Positions 33,390 through 42,191 of a stretch of 64,000 nucleotides of DNA are shown here, in pieces. Where the stretch lies: positions 386,952 to 450,951 of the forward strand of contig CAUYUJ010010413.1 of NCBI GenBank assembly GCA_963575745.1, read 5' to 3'. Made by a program: the position numbers and the translations under genes. How positions within the stretch are numbered: position 1 is the stretch's first letter; every line of letters begins with the position of its first letter. Source of the DNA: Prorocentrum cordatum (Eukaryota; Sar; Dinophyceae; Prorocentrales; Prorocentraceae). The notes under the pieces are model-generated. The model was not told where the DNA came from and did not search any database. It saw only the letters and a list, made by a program, of their open reading frames with translations.

Positions 33390-34346
33390 GGCCGGGGAGG
33401 CGGAGGAGAAAGAGAGAGAGGCGAGGGCGGCGGCGGCGGCGGGGGCGGCGGGGGCGGCGGGGGCGGCGGGGGCGGCCAGGCTGAGGCGAGGGGAGGAGGA
33501 AGGGGAGGAGGAGGAGGAGGCGGCGGAGGAGGTGGCGGCGGCTGCCGGGAGCGGCGGCGCTGGCGCCCCAGTCGCCACGCGGCGCCCCGGCCGCCAACTG
33601 GCGCCCCGAGGTGGGGGCGGCGGCTGGGGAGGAGGCGGGTGCTGGGCGGTGGGAAGAGGCGCCGCGGGGGCGGCGGGGGTGGGGCGGCGGGAGGCGGAAG
33701 GAGGAGGCGGCGGCGGCGGCGGCCCACCCCGGCCCCCGCGCGGGCCCGGCGGCGGCGGGCAGCCGCGAGGGCCCGGCGCGCGCGCGGGCGGGTGCGCCCG
33801 CGCGGCCGTGGGCGCGCTTGCCCGCTCGCCCGGGGGGTCCCTCCGGACTCGGGGACCCCCCAGGGCGGCGCCAAAAGGAGGAGGAGGAGGAGGAGGACGA
33901 AGGGGAGGACGAGGAGGCGGAGGGGGGGAGGAGGGAGGGGGAGGGAGAGGAGGAGGAGGAGGAGGAGAAGGAGGAGGACGACGAGGAGGACGAGGAAGAG
34001 GGGGAGGAGGAGAGGAGGCGGAGGAGGGGGAGGAGGAGGAGTGAGGAGGAGGAGGAGGAGGAGGAGGAGGAGGAGGAGGAGGAGGAGGAGGTGGAGGAGG
34101 ACGAGGAGAATGCCGACCGAGGAGGAGGAGGGAGAGGGAGGAGGAGGAGAGGAGGAAAAGAGGAGGAGGAGGAGGCGGAAGAGGAGGAAGAGGATACGGA
34201 GAAGGAGGAGGAGGAGGAGGAGGAGGAAGCGGAGGATGAGGAGGAGGAGGAGGAGGAGGAGCAGGAGGAGGAGGAGGACGAGGAGGAGAAGGAACCGGAG
34301 GAGGAGGAGGAGGAGGAGGAGGAGGAGGAGGCGGAAGAGGAGGAGG
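33390..34346 (+). repeat. GGC/GGA-rich polypurine tract, 5' flank of the copia element
   Basis: GGCGGC repeats (33420-33480), GC-rich sequence (33540-33870) and a long (GGA)n/(GAG)n run (33870-34346) into which the LTR element is inserted. Poly-Glu, Arg, Pro and Leu frames are artefacts. Confidence 0.9.
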
Positions 34347-34497
34347 TGTGAAGAGTAGTATGCCTCCGAGCGGAGGCGTGGCCAAAATATCCCGCAGTAT
34401 GCCTCCGAGCGGAGGCGTGGCCAAAATATCCCGCCAGGCGCTCGCATGCAGTCAGCGTATATCTGAAGCCCCTTTTGGCCCAGGGAGAGACAAAACA
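34347..34497 (+). repeat. 5' LTR of the copia element, 151 bp
   Basis: Contains two tandem 39-bp units (34357-34395 and 34396-34434), each with the perfect hairpin GCCTCCGAGCGGAGGC followed by GTGGCCAAAATATCCCGC. The rest (CGCTCGCATGCAGTCAGCG, ATATCTGAAGCC) is unique. The TG start and CA end are typical of LTRs. Confidence 0.95.
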
Positions 34498-34503
34498 TTT
34501 AGA

Positions 34504-34516
34504 TGGTAGCGGAGCC
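34504..34516 (+). promoter_or_regulatory. Primer-binding site
   Basis: TGGTAGCGGAGCC starts 6 bp after the 5' LTR. Many copia elements prime from initiator tRNA-Met, and TGGTA is the expected complement of a tRNA 3' end TACCA. The exact tRNA is not proven. Confidence 0.7.
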
Positions 34517-34572
34517 GTGAGGCTCCACGCGACCTTTCATAGTGGGCTCACGGCATATTTCTTTCAGAATCA

Positions 34573-36378
34573 ATGGAGCAGTTGATCCAGCAACTGCAGG
34601 ATCAGGTGGCAACGTTGCAACAGCGCCAGCAGCCGATGGAAGAGATGGTCCAACAGTTGCAGCGACAGCGACAAGATATTGACAGACTTCAGGCTGCAGA
34701 ACGGGAGGCGCTGCAGCAACAGCAGCAACAAGATGTGCGTATGGATGAGCTGAGAGCTGTAGCCAGAGGCAGCATGAAGACGGTCATCGACACGAAGAGC
34801 CTCGGCAAGCCGAAGGACTTCGACAACAAAGAAGAACACTGGCAGGAGTTTGCGTTCAAGTACGAGAACTGGATCAGCGGCATCGAGCCGCAGGCGCGGC
34901 TATACCTCAGATGGGCAGAGCTGAGTGGCGAGGAGATAGATGATCTCGACTTGGATGACCCGCCGGACGCGCTCAGCCAGGATGAGATCAGGCACCTCGG
35001 GAGGGAGGTGTACGTGTCCCTCGCTCAGATGCTCACAGGTGAATCGCTGGATGTCTTGAGGAATGGCCGTGAAGATAATGGTCTTGATGCGTGGCGTCGG
35101 CTATGGAGGCGATGGGATCCGAAGACGGTCGGACGCAACAGGGCTGCCTACCTCAAGATAGCTCAGCCAGGCACGGCGAAGACGGTGGAGCAGGCGTCCA
35201 AGATGCTGGAGCAATGGGAAGCGCAGATCCGCGACTACGAGTCCAAGAGGAAGAAGGTGGTTGATGAAGAGCTCAAGTGTGCAGTGTTGACGGAGATGAT
35301 GCCCAAGGAGCTGCGACTTCACCTCCAGCTCAATGCGAGGACGCTCACGGACTACACCACGATCAGGCAGGAGGTGCTGTCCTTCCTCGAGGCCAGGAAG
35401 AGCCACACCAGTGACGGTTCGGCACCGATGGATGTTGATGCCCTGCAGCGGAAGGGCAAAGACAAGAGCGGCAAGGGTAAGGACAGCAAAGGCAAGGGCA
35501 AGGACACGGACAACTCCCACTCCAAGAAGAACGTGACGTGCTGGAACTGCGGCAAGACAGGACACACGAGCAGTGAGTGCTGGACGAAGCCGCAGACAGA
35601 TCATGACAAGAACAAGGCCCGTGGCAAGGGCAAGGACAACAAAGGCAAGGGCAAGGACTCCAAGGGCGACAAGGGCAAAGATGGCGGAAAGGGGAACTCC
35701 CAGAACCACTTCTGGGGCTACTGCGACAAGTGCGGGAAGTGGGGTCATCGCGGACAAGATTGCTGGGTTTCCAAGACGACGAACTCGCTGGAGACGAGCA
35801 ACCAGCCGGAGCCTGAGATCGGCGGCTTCGACATCTGCGCGCTCGACGGTTACGGCAAGGACGAGACGGACAAGGACATGCAGCCCTACAAGGAGGTGAA
35901 CAGCTACATGGTCGAGGCGACGGTGGACTCAGGTGCGGCGGTCAGCGTGATGCCGGTGAGCACGTGCCAGGAGTACAAGGTGAGGCCGAGCGAGGCATCA
36001 CGCAGAGGGGTCCGCTATCGGGCAGCTGGGGGACAGATGATCTCGGACCTCGGCACGCGCGTGGTGAACATCCACGCGGGAGGTCGCAACGGCGGCAAGG
36101 CTCGAGTGACGTGCTCGGTGGCCGAGGTGAAGAAGGTGCTCCTGAGCGTGGCCAAGATGGTGGACCAGGGCAACAGGGTGACGTTCGGCCCGAACGAGGG
36201 CGACAGCTACATCGAGAACATTGCCACCGGGGTCACTATCCCCATCAGGCGTAAGAACGACGTGTATGTGATGGACATGGAGATCCAGCCGCCGAAGCAG
36301 CACGAGAAGTCGATGATGCTCGCAGCGGTGGACTCGGCCCAGTCGCTGGGGGGCAGGAGGCAGGCCGCGAGGCCGTAA
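34573..36378 (+). CDS. Copia Gag and aspartic protease (601 aa)
   Basis: Structural protein of the element. Residues 1-60 are a Gln/Glu-rich coiled coil. Residues 70-290 are the capsid-like helical region. Two CCHC zinc knuckles follow: CWNCGKTGHTSSEC at 323-336 and CDKCGKWGHRGQDC at 384-397, embedded in Lys/Gly-rich linkers. The retroviral-type aspartic protease has its active site VDSGAAVSVMP at 451-461 (Asp452). The frame ends TAA at 36376-36378. Pol overlaps from 36255 in the -1 frame. A slippery G GGG GGC lies at 36348-36354, 21 bp before the stop. The frame is intact, and ATG 34573 is the first after the primer-binding site. Confidence 0.93.
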   Translation: MEQLIQQLQDQVATLQQRQQPMEEMVQQLQRQRQDIDRLQAAEREALQQQQQQDVRMDELRAVARGSMKTVIDTKSLGKPKDFDNKEEHWQEFAFKYENWISGIEPQARLYLRWAELSGEEIDDLDLDDPPDALSQDEIRHLGREVYVSLAQMLTGESLDVLRNGREDNGLDAWRRLWRRWDPKTVGRNRAAYLKIAQPGTAKTVEQASKMLEQWEAQIRDYESKRKKVVDEELKCAVLTEMMPKELRLHLQLNARTLTDYTTIRQEVLSFLEARKSHTSDGSAPMDVDALQRKGKDKSGKGKDSKGKGKDTDNSHSKKNVTCWNCGKTGHTSSECWTKPQTDHDKNKARGKGKDNKGKGKDSKGDKGKDGGKGNSQNHFWGYCDKCGKWGHRGQDCWVSKTTNSLETSNQPEPEIGGFDICALDGYGKDETDKDMQPYKEVNSYMVEATVDSGAAVSVMPVSTCQEYKVRPSEASRRGVRYRAAGGQMISDLGTRVVNIHAGGRNGGKARVTCSVAEVKKVLLSVAKMVDQGNRVTFGPNEGDSYIENIATGVTIPIRRKNDVYVMDMEIQPPKQHEKSMMLAAVDSAQSLGGRRQAARP

Positions 36379-39300
36379 GTCCGCCTAGCAGTGAGGACGA
36401 GGAGGCTCGGCGCTGGGTGACGCCCGTGTTCGAGGGCGGCAGCAGCGGGTCGGGCCAGGCAGCGGCGCCGGGCGAGCCCGGGCCAGGAGCTGAAGACGGC
36501 CGCGTCATCGAGATGGAGGCTGACGAGGAGGCAGCGGTGCCCGCACGGGTCGTCAAGGACCCGGAGGCGCCGACCAAGGAGGAGATCGAGCAGCACAACA
36601 TCGGGCACATACCGTACAGGAGCTGGCGCAGGCACTGCGTGATGGGCCGAGGCAGGAGTGCGGCTCACCGCAAGCTCGAGGCGGAGAAGTCACACGTGAT
36701 CCCCACGGTCGGTCACGACTATGGCTTCCTCGGGCGAGATGATAATCCTGTGATGCCGATGTTGGTGGGCAAGAGCTTTCGAACGTTGTGGCTTGGGGCC
36801 GCGATCGCCCCATGCAAGGGCGACGCGAGCGAGTGCAGTGTTGGGGTCATGAGTGGCCAGATCAAGCAGATGGGACATTCCAACTTCATCCACAAGACGG
36901 ATCAGGAGTCAGCGTTGAAGGCGCTGAAGGAGTCAGCGCACCAGGCGCTGGGAACTGCGTACAGCGTGGTCTCGGAGGAGGCCCCGCGCGGCAGCAAGGA
37001 GTCGAACGGTGCGATGGAGAACGGCGTGATGCAGATCGAGGGCCTGGTGCGGACCCACAGGGACGCGCTGGAGATCTCGCAGGGCATCAAGGTCGAGCAC
37101 GAGTCCGCGCTCGTGCCCTGGCTGGTGCTGTGGGCGGCGTACGTCTACAACCGGTTCTCCAGGGACGTCAACGGGAAGACACCATATGAGAAGACGAAGG
37201 GCAAGCCGTTTCGACGTGAGCTACTGCCTTTCGGTGAGCGCATCTACTGGCTCCCAGCGGACAAGAGCAAGAAGCGTGGCGATGCGCAGGGCATGAACAA
37301 GTTAGAGAACAAGTGGCGGACGGGGCACTTCATGGGCGTCCAGGAGGGCAGCGACGAGGCGTTCGTCTGTGATGAGAATGGCGGCGTCTACCGAGCCAGG
37401 GGCACGAAGAGGCTCCCGGAGGTGATGCGCAAGTCGCCGGAGACGATCCTCAAGGTCAAGGGCGTGCCCTGGAATCGGACGCCAGAGGATGTGCCGGCGC
37501 CTCAAGTACGAGTGGAAGTCGGACGACCAGATCCACCACCAGACGTGCCGCCGGTGATCGAGACGCCGCCGGAGCCAGCAGTGGTTCGGCGGAGAACGTA
37601 CGTCACCAAGGCCATGATTGAGAAGTACGGCTTCACGCCAGGATGTCGAGGGTGTGAGGCTTTACTCATCCACGGCACGACGCGCGTGAGTGGAGGCGGA
37701 GTTGCGCACTCGGACTTTTGCCGAGCGCGTATCGAGGCGGCAGGGCAGCGAGCGCCTGCTGCTCCTGCAGCAGCGCCCAGCCCGCCGGCAGTTGCGGAGG
37801 GGCCAGCGGGAGGTGCCGCCCAGGCCCCGGAGGCAGCCGAGAGATCACCTATGGAGGTGGAGGCGCAGCTGGCACCGCAGGGCAGCAGCGCAGGACCCGC
37901 GCAAGGATCCCAGATGGAGGATGTGCGGGGGAGTCAGAAGCGCAGGGCTAGCGAGGAGTTGCAGCAGGATGAGGTCAGGCAGTACGAGGTGGTCGAGGAG
38001 ACCAGCGCGCCGACGGCCAGGATGGACTACCTGGAGGGTGGCAGGATGCTGAGCGCGCTGGGCTACGACGTCCACGTGAGCGAGGTGTACAATCCGGAGA
38101 GGTTCAAGGAGGAGGCCGAGGCGACGGGTCTTGCCTTCGGCCATGCCTTCGACCTGCAGCTCCAGAGGCCGGACGGAGGAGGTCCGTGGGACTTCTCCCG
38201 GTCGCAGGACAGGGTGCTGGCGAAGGAGATCCTGAAGGTCAAGAGACCGCTCCTGCTGATCGGGAGCCCGATGTGCAGGATGTTCAGCTCGCTGATGACC
38301 TTCAACCGGAAGCACTACAGCAGCGAGGACTGGGGGGCGATGAAGCAGGACGCGATCAGTCATCTCGAGTTCGTGTGCGAGCTCTATCAGTGGCAGGACG
38401 ATGCTGGGCGGTTCTGGCTCCACGAGCATCCAGACCGTGCGACGTCATGGCAGGAAGAGTGCGTGAAGGAGCTGCTGAGTAGAGAGAGTACCAAGAGGGT
38501 GCGCAGCGACATGTGCCAGTTCGGCATGACGGCGCTCGACGTCGACGGCAGCTGGCAGCTGGTGGTCAAGCCTACTGGGTGGGCCACCAACTCCGACCAG
38601 ATAGCGAGGCAGCTGGCAAGGAGGTGTACGAACAAGGAGGAGCCTCCGTGGCGACAGCGCCGCCACGTTGAGCTGGTCGGGAACAAGGCAAAGGGCTGCG
38701 AGGTTTACCCGATTGAGTTGTCTCGGGCGATCCTTCATGGGTTGGTGGACGAGCTGAAAGACCGAGGTGAGTGGCACGAGGGCGAGCTCGGGACGGTTGA
38801 TGCTGAAGAGAAGGAGCCGGAGTGGGACGACCACCAGGAGCTCTGGGCGCCCAGCAGCGGGCGCGACGTCTACGACTCGCTCACGGGTCTGAAGTTGGAC
38901 CCGAGTCTGGTGGCGGAGGCCAAGCAGGACGAGCTCAAGGAGATCAGGGCGTTCGGGGTCTACGAGAAGGTTCCCATCCAGCAGTGCTGGGACGAGGCGG
39001 GAGCGGCACCCATCGGCGTCACGTGGGTGTGCGTCAACAAGGGCGACGATGAGAAGCCTGATGTGCGCGCTAGGCTGTGCGCGCAGGAGATCAAAGCGAA
39101 GGGCCCGGCACGAGAGGGAGTCTTCGCCCCGACGCCGCCGATCGAGTGCCTCAAGCTGTTGTTCAGCCTGGGCATGACAGAGGAAGAGAACAAGTGCGAG
39201 CCTGACGCGTTCATGGTGCTGGACGCGACCAGGGCTCATTTCCACAGCCCGGCGACCCGACGGGTCTTTGTGAGGCTGTGTGACGAGGACTACCAGGAGG

Positions 39301-40502
39301 GCTACTGTGCCCTACTTCGGAAGAGCATGTACGGGACCAGGGATGCGGCGGCGAACTGGGAGCTGTTCTCATCTACAGTTGCTCGGGATCACGCCGGCCT
39401 CAAGCCTGGAGCGGCGAACCCGTCCCTGTTCTGGAACGAGAAGCTTCGCGTGAGGTGCTTCAAGCACGGGGGCGACTTCGTGCTGGGAGGCCAGCGCGAG
39501 TCGATCAGACAGGTCAAGGAGGAGCTAGGCAAGCATATCAAGCTCAAGGAGAAGGGCGTGCTCGGGTTGCATCCAGAGCTGGGAGACACGCAGGAGGTTC
39601 GAATCCTGAACCGGCTCGTGTCCATGAAGATGAAGGAGGGCAAGCAGGTGCTCGCCGTGGAGGCGGACCCGAGGCACGCGGCGCTGATCATCGAGGAGCT
39701 GGGGCTGAAAGGTTCCAGCAAGAGTCGGTCGACGCCAGGAGAGAAGGTGTCGGGTGTGCCAGACCTGACGCCGATCAAAGACGAGATCGAAGTGCGGAGG
39801 TTCCGATCGTTGACCATGCGGGCCCACTACTTGGCGGAGGACAGGTACGACCTGAAGTTTGCGAGCAAGGAGTTGGCGCGCGAGATGAAGTGCCCCACGG
39901 TGTCGGGCATGGCCAAGCTCAAGCACCTTGGCCGGTTCCTGCTCAAGAAGCCCAGGTGTGTGCAGGAGTTCGCATGGCAGGATCGACAGCACAAACTGGT
40001 GACATACTGCGATTCCGACTGGGGCGGATGCGTGGTCACCAGGAAGAGTACTACGAGTGGATGTGTGCAGCACGGCAGCCACAGTATCAAGCAGTATAGT
40101 TCTACGCAGCAGACCCCATCATTGAGTAGCGGTGAGGCAGAGTTCAATGCGTGTGTGAAGGCGGCTGCGGTGTGTCTTGGAGCTCAGGCCTATGCCGCAG
40201 ATCTGGGTGCTACGCTGGTGGCCGCTATCGGCACAGACTCCAGCGCGGCGCTGGGCATGATGAAGAGGTCAGGGCTAGGTCGAGTCAGACATATCGCGGT
40301 GCCACTACTGTGGATCCAAGATGCCGTCCGTGAGTCTCGCATCAGAGTCTTCAAGGAGAAGGGCCTGGAGAACGTTGCGGACGCCGGCACGAAGTACCTG
40401 AGCGGGCCGAAGCTGGAGGCGATCATGGAGCGCCTCGGCTACGTGTACCAGGCCGGAGAGAGTGCTCTGGGTCTCCGCGTGCAGCGGGGAGTAGGGGTTT
40501 GA
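36255..40502 (+). CDS. Copia Pol: integrase, extra methyltransferase-like region, RT, RNase H
   Basis: Open from 36255 to the stop at 40502 with no ATG near its start, so it is probably made by a -1 frameshift from Gag. Residues here are counted from 36417. Pre-integrase H/C motifs lie in HIPYRSWRRHCVMGRG. The integrase triad is D101 (GHDYGF), D162 (TDQESA) and E201 (AMENGV). A CRGC...HSDFC insert is near 415-440, and a region with IGSPMCRMFSSL (Cys620) follows. RT motif A is LDATRAHFHSP (D936) and the active-site box is HGGDFVLGG (1017-1025), where copia elements have two Asp; the first is Gly1019. RNase H shows YCDSDWGG (D1199), SSGEAEF and TDSSAAL. No frameshift or stop occurs over more than 1360 codons, so apart from the RT box the element looks young. 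Confidence 0.93.
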   Translation, partial: ERRVCDGHGDPAAEAAREVDDARSGGLGPVAGGQEAGREAVSPPSSEDEEARRWVTPVFEGGSSGSGQAAAPGEPGPGAEDGRVIEMEADEEAAVPARVVKDPEAPTKEEIEQHNIGHIPYRSWRRHCVMGRGRSAAHRKLEAEKSHVIPTVGHDYGFLGRDDNPVMPMLVGKSFRTLWLGAAIAPCKGDASECSVGVMSGQIKQMGHSNFIHKTDQESALKALKESAHQALGTAYSVVSEEAPRGSKESNGAMENGVMQIEGLVRTHRDALEISQGIKVEHESALVPWLVLWAAYVYNRFSRDVNGKTPYEKTKGKPFRRELLPFGERIYWLPADKSKKRGDAQGMNKLENKWRTGHFMGVQEGSDEAFVCDENGGVYRARGTKRLPEVMRKSPETILKVKGVPWNRTPEDVPAPQVRVEVGRPDPPPDVPPVIETPPEPAVVRRRTYVTKAMIEKYGFTPGCRGCEALLIHGTTRVSGGGVAHSDFCRARIEAAGQRAPAAPAAAPSPPAVAEGPAGGAAQAPEAAERSPMEVEAQLAPQGSSAGPAQGSQMEDVRGSQKRRASEELQQDEVRQYEVVEETSAPTARMDYLEGGRMLSALGYDVHVSEVYNPERFKEEAEATGLAFGHAFDLQLQRPDGGGPWDFSRSQDRVLAKEILKVKRPLLLIGSPMCRMFSSLMTFNRKHYSSEDWGAMKQDAISHLEFVCELYQWQDDAGRFWLHEHPDRATSWQEECVKELLSRESTKRVRSDMCQFGMTALDVDGSWQLVVKPTGWATNSDQIARQLARRCTNKEEPPWRQRRHVELVGNKAKGCEVYPIELSRAILHGLVDELKDRGEWHEGELGTVDAEEKEPEWDDHQELWAPSSGRDVYDSLTGLKLDPSLVAEAKQDELKEIRAFGVYEKVPIQQCWDEAGAAPIGVTWVCVNKGDDEKPDVRARLCAQEIKAKGPAREGVFAPTPPIECLKLLFSLGMTEEENKCEPDAFMVLDATRAHFHSPATRRVFVRLCDEDYQEGYCALLRKSMYGTRDAAANWELFSSTVARDHAGLKPGAANPSLFWNEKLRVRCFKHGGDFVLGGQRESIRQVKEELGKHIKLKEKGVLGLHPELGDTQEVRILNRLVSMKMKEGKQVLAVEADPRHAALIIEELGLKGSSKSRSTPGEKVSGVPDLTPIKDEIEVRRFRSLTMRAHYLAEDRYDLKFASKELAREMKCPTVSGMAKLKHLGRFLLKKPRCVQEFAWQDRQHKLVTYCDSDWGGCVVTRKSTTSGCVQHGSHSIKQYSSTQQTPSLSSGEAEFNACVKAAAVCLGAQAYAADLGATLVAAIGTDSSAALGMMKRSGLGRVRHIAVPLLWIQDAVRESRIRVFKEKGLENVADAGTKYLSGPKLEAIMERLGYVYQAGESALGLRVQRGVGV

Positions 40503-40562
40503 GCAGGCTGCGGCGTACAGTGCGCGGGTGCGGGCACGGTGAATGACCGACGCCCTACCCGC

Positions 40563-40571
40563 GAGGAGGAG
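40563..40571 (+). promoter_or_regulatory. Polypurine tract of the copia element
   Basis: GAGGAGGAG immediately before the 3' LTR, the expected plus-strand primer site. Confidence 0.75.
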
Positions 40572-40722
40572 TGTGAAGAGTAGTATGCCTCCGAGCGGAG
40601 GCGTGGCCAAAGTATCCCGTAGTATGCCTCCGAGCGGAGGCGTGGCCAAAATATCCCGCCAGGCGCTCGCATGCAGTCAGCGTATATCTGAAGCCCCTTT
40701 TGGCCCAGGGAGAGACAAAACA
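40572..40722 (+). repeat. 3' LTR of the copia element, 151 bp
   Basis: Identical to the 5' LTR except for two transitions: AAAGTATCCCG for AAAATATCCCG, and CCCGTAGTATG for CCCGCAGTATG. Both fall in the first of the two 39-bp hairpin units or its junction. Confidence 0.95.
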
Positions 40723-40881
40723 AGGAGGAGGAGGAGGAGGAGGAGGAGGAGGAGGAGGAGGAGGGGGAGGAAGAGGAGGAGGAGGAGGAGGAGGCGGAGG
40801 AGGAGGAGGAGGAGGACGAGGAAGAAAAGCAGGAAGAGGAGGAGGCGAATGCGGAGGCTGTGGCGGAAGCGAAGGCGGGGG

Positions 40882-40939
<58 letters not shown>

Positions 40940-41050
40940 CGATGATGGCCATGACGACGATGATGATGCAGCTGATGGTGATGATGGTGATGGTGATGCT
41001 GATGATGATGATGATGATGATGATGAGGATGAGGATGAGGATGAGGATGC

Positions 41051-41088
<38 letters not shown>

Positions 41089-41405
41089 CTGATGCTGATG
41101 CTGATGCTGATGCTGATGATGAGGAGGAGGAGGAGGAGGAGGAAGAGGAGGAATATGAAGGCGGAGGAGGAGGAGGAGACGAAGTAAAAGGAGAAGGAGG
41201 AAGAGGAGGAGCCGAAGGAGGAGGAGGAGGAGGAAAATAATGATGATGGTGATGATGATGATGATGATGATGACGACGATGAGGATGAGGATGAGGATGA
41301 GGATGAGGATGACGATGCTCATGCTGATGATGACGATGACAATGCTGATGATGGTGATGATCATGATGATGATGATGATGATGCTGCTGATGATATTGAT
41401 GATGC

Positions 41406-41464
<59 letters not shown>

Positions 41465-42000
41465 CTGTTGATGATGATGCTGCTGATGGTAGTGGTGATG
41501 ATGATGCTGATTATGATGATGCTGCTGATGATGATGATGATGATGATGATGAGGATGAGGATGAGGATGAGGTTGATGGATGAAACGGGGAGGAGGAGGA
41601 GGAGGAGGGAAGGAGGAGGACGCGGAGGAGAGGCGGAGGAGGCGGCGGAGGAGGAGGAGGAGGAGGAGGAGGAGGAGGGAGGAGGAGCAGGAGGAGGAGG
41701 AGGAGAGGGAGGAGAAGGCGGACGAGGCGACGGAGGAGGAGGAGGAGGAGGAGGAGGAGGAGGAGGAGGAGGAGAGGAGGAGGAGGAGGAGGAGGAGGAG
41801 GAGGAGGAGGAGAGGGAGGAGAAGGCGGACGAGGCGACGGAGGAGGAGGAGTAGGAGGTTGAGGAGGAGGAGGAGGAGGAGGAGGAGGAGGAAGAGGTGG
41901 AAGAGGGGGAGGGGGAGGAGGAGGACGAGGAGGAGGACGAGGAGGAGGACGAGAAGGAGGAGGAGGAGGTGGAGAAGGAGGAGGAGCAGGAGGCGCGCGC
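40723..42000 (+). repeat. Alternating (GGA)n and (GAT)n tracts, 3' flank of the copia element
   Basis: (GGA)n at 40723-40860, (GAT)n at 40885-41120, GGA at 41122-41236, (GAT)n with GCT, GGT and GAC variants at 41240-41580, and GGA at 41588-41995. All long frames on both strands (poly-Met, Asp, His, Ser, Leu, Arg) are artefacts of the repeats. Confidence 0.95.
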
Positions 42001-42191
42001 CGCCTGGCGCTACCGATCCACACGGAGGCGCATGGCAGAAAGGAGTTAGACCTTCTGCAAGGGGGGAAGGGCCCGATGGCGGGAGCTCAATCGGGACTAA
42101 ACGGGGGGAGGCCATCAGTGTTTTTGGCAGCGCCCACCTAGCTCAGGCGAGTTAGGCGGCACTCGACAGGCCTCCCCCCCAAAACACAAAA

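Larger units (their letters stand above)
34347..40722 (+). mobile_element. Complete Ty1/copia LTR retrotransposon inserted in a (GGA)n tract
   Basis: A 6376-bp element with 151-bp LTRs (34347-34497 and 40572-40722) that begin TGTGAAG and end AAAACA. The LTRs differ at only two positions. A primer-binding site TGGTAGCGGAGCC follows the 5' LTR, and a polypurine tract GAGGAGGAG precedes the 3' LTR. Gag with protease and Pol occupy the interior in two overlapping frames. Domain order protease-integrase-RT-RNase H defines copia. Both flanks are GGA repeats, so the target duplication (AGGAGG on each side) cannot be separated from the microsatellite. Confidence 0.95.

Noticed and set aside
40439-42115. 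558-codon minus-strand frame with poly-His and poly-Ser
   Set aside because: Produced by (GAT)n and (GGA)n arrays and the reverse of the 3' LTR.
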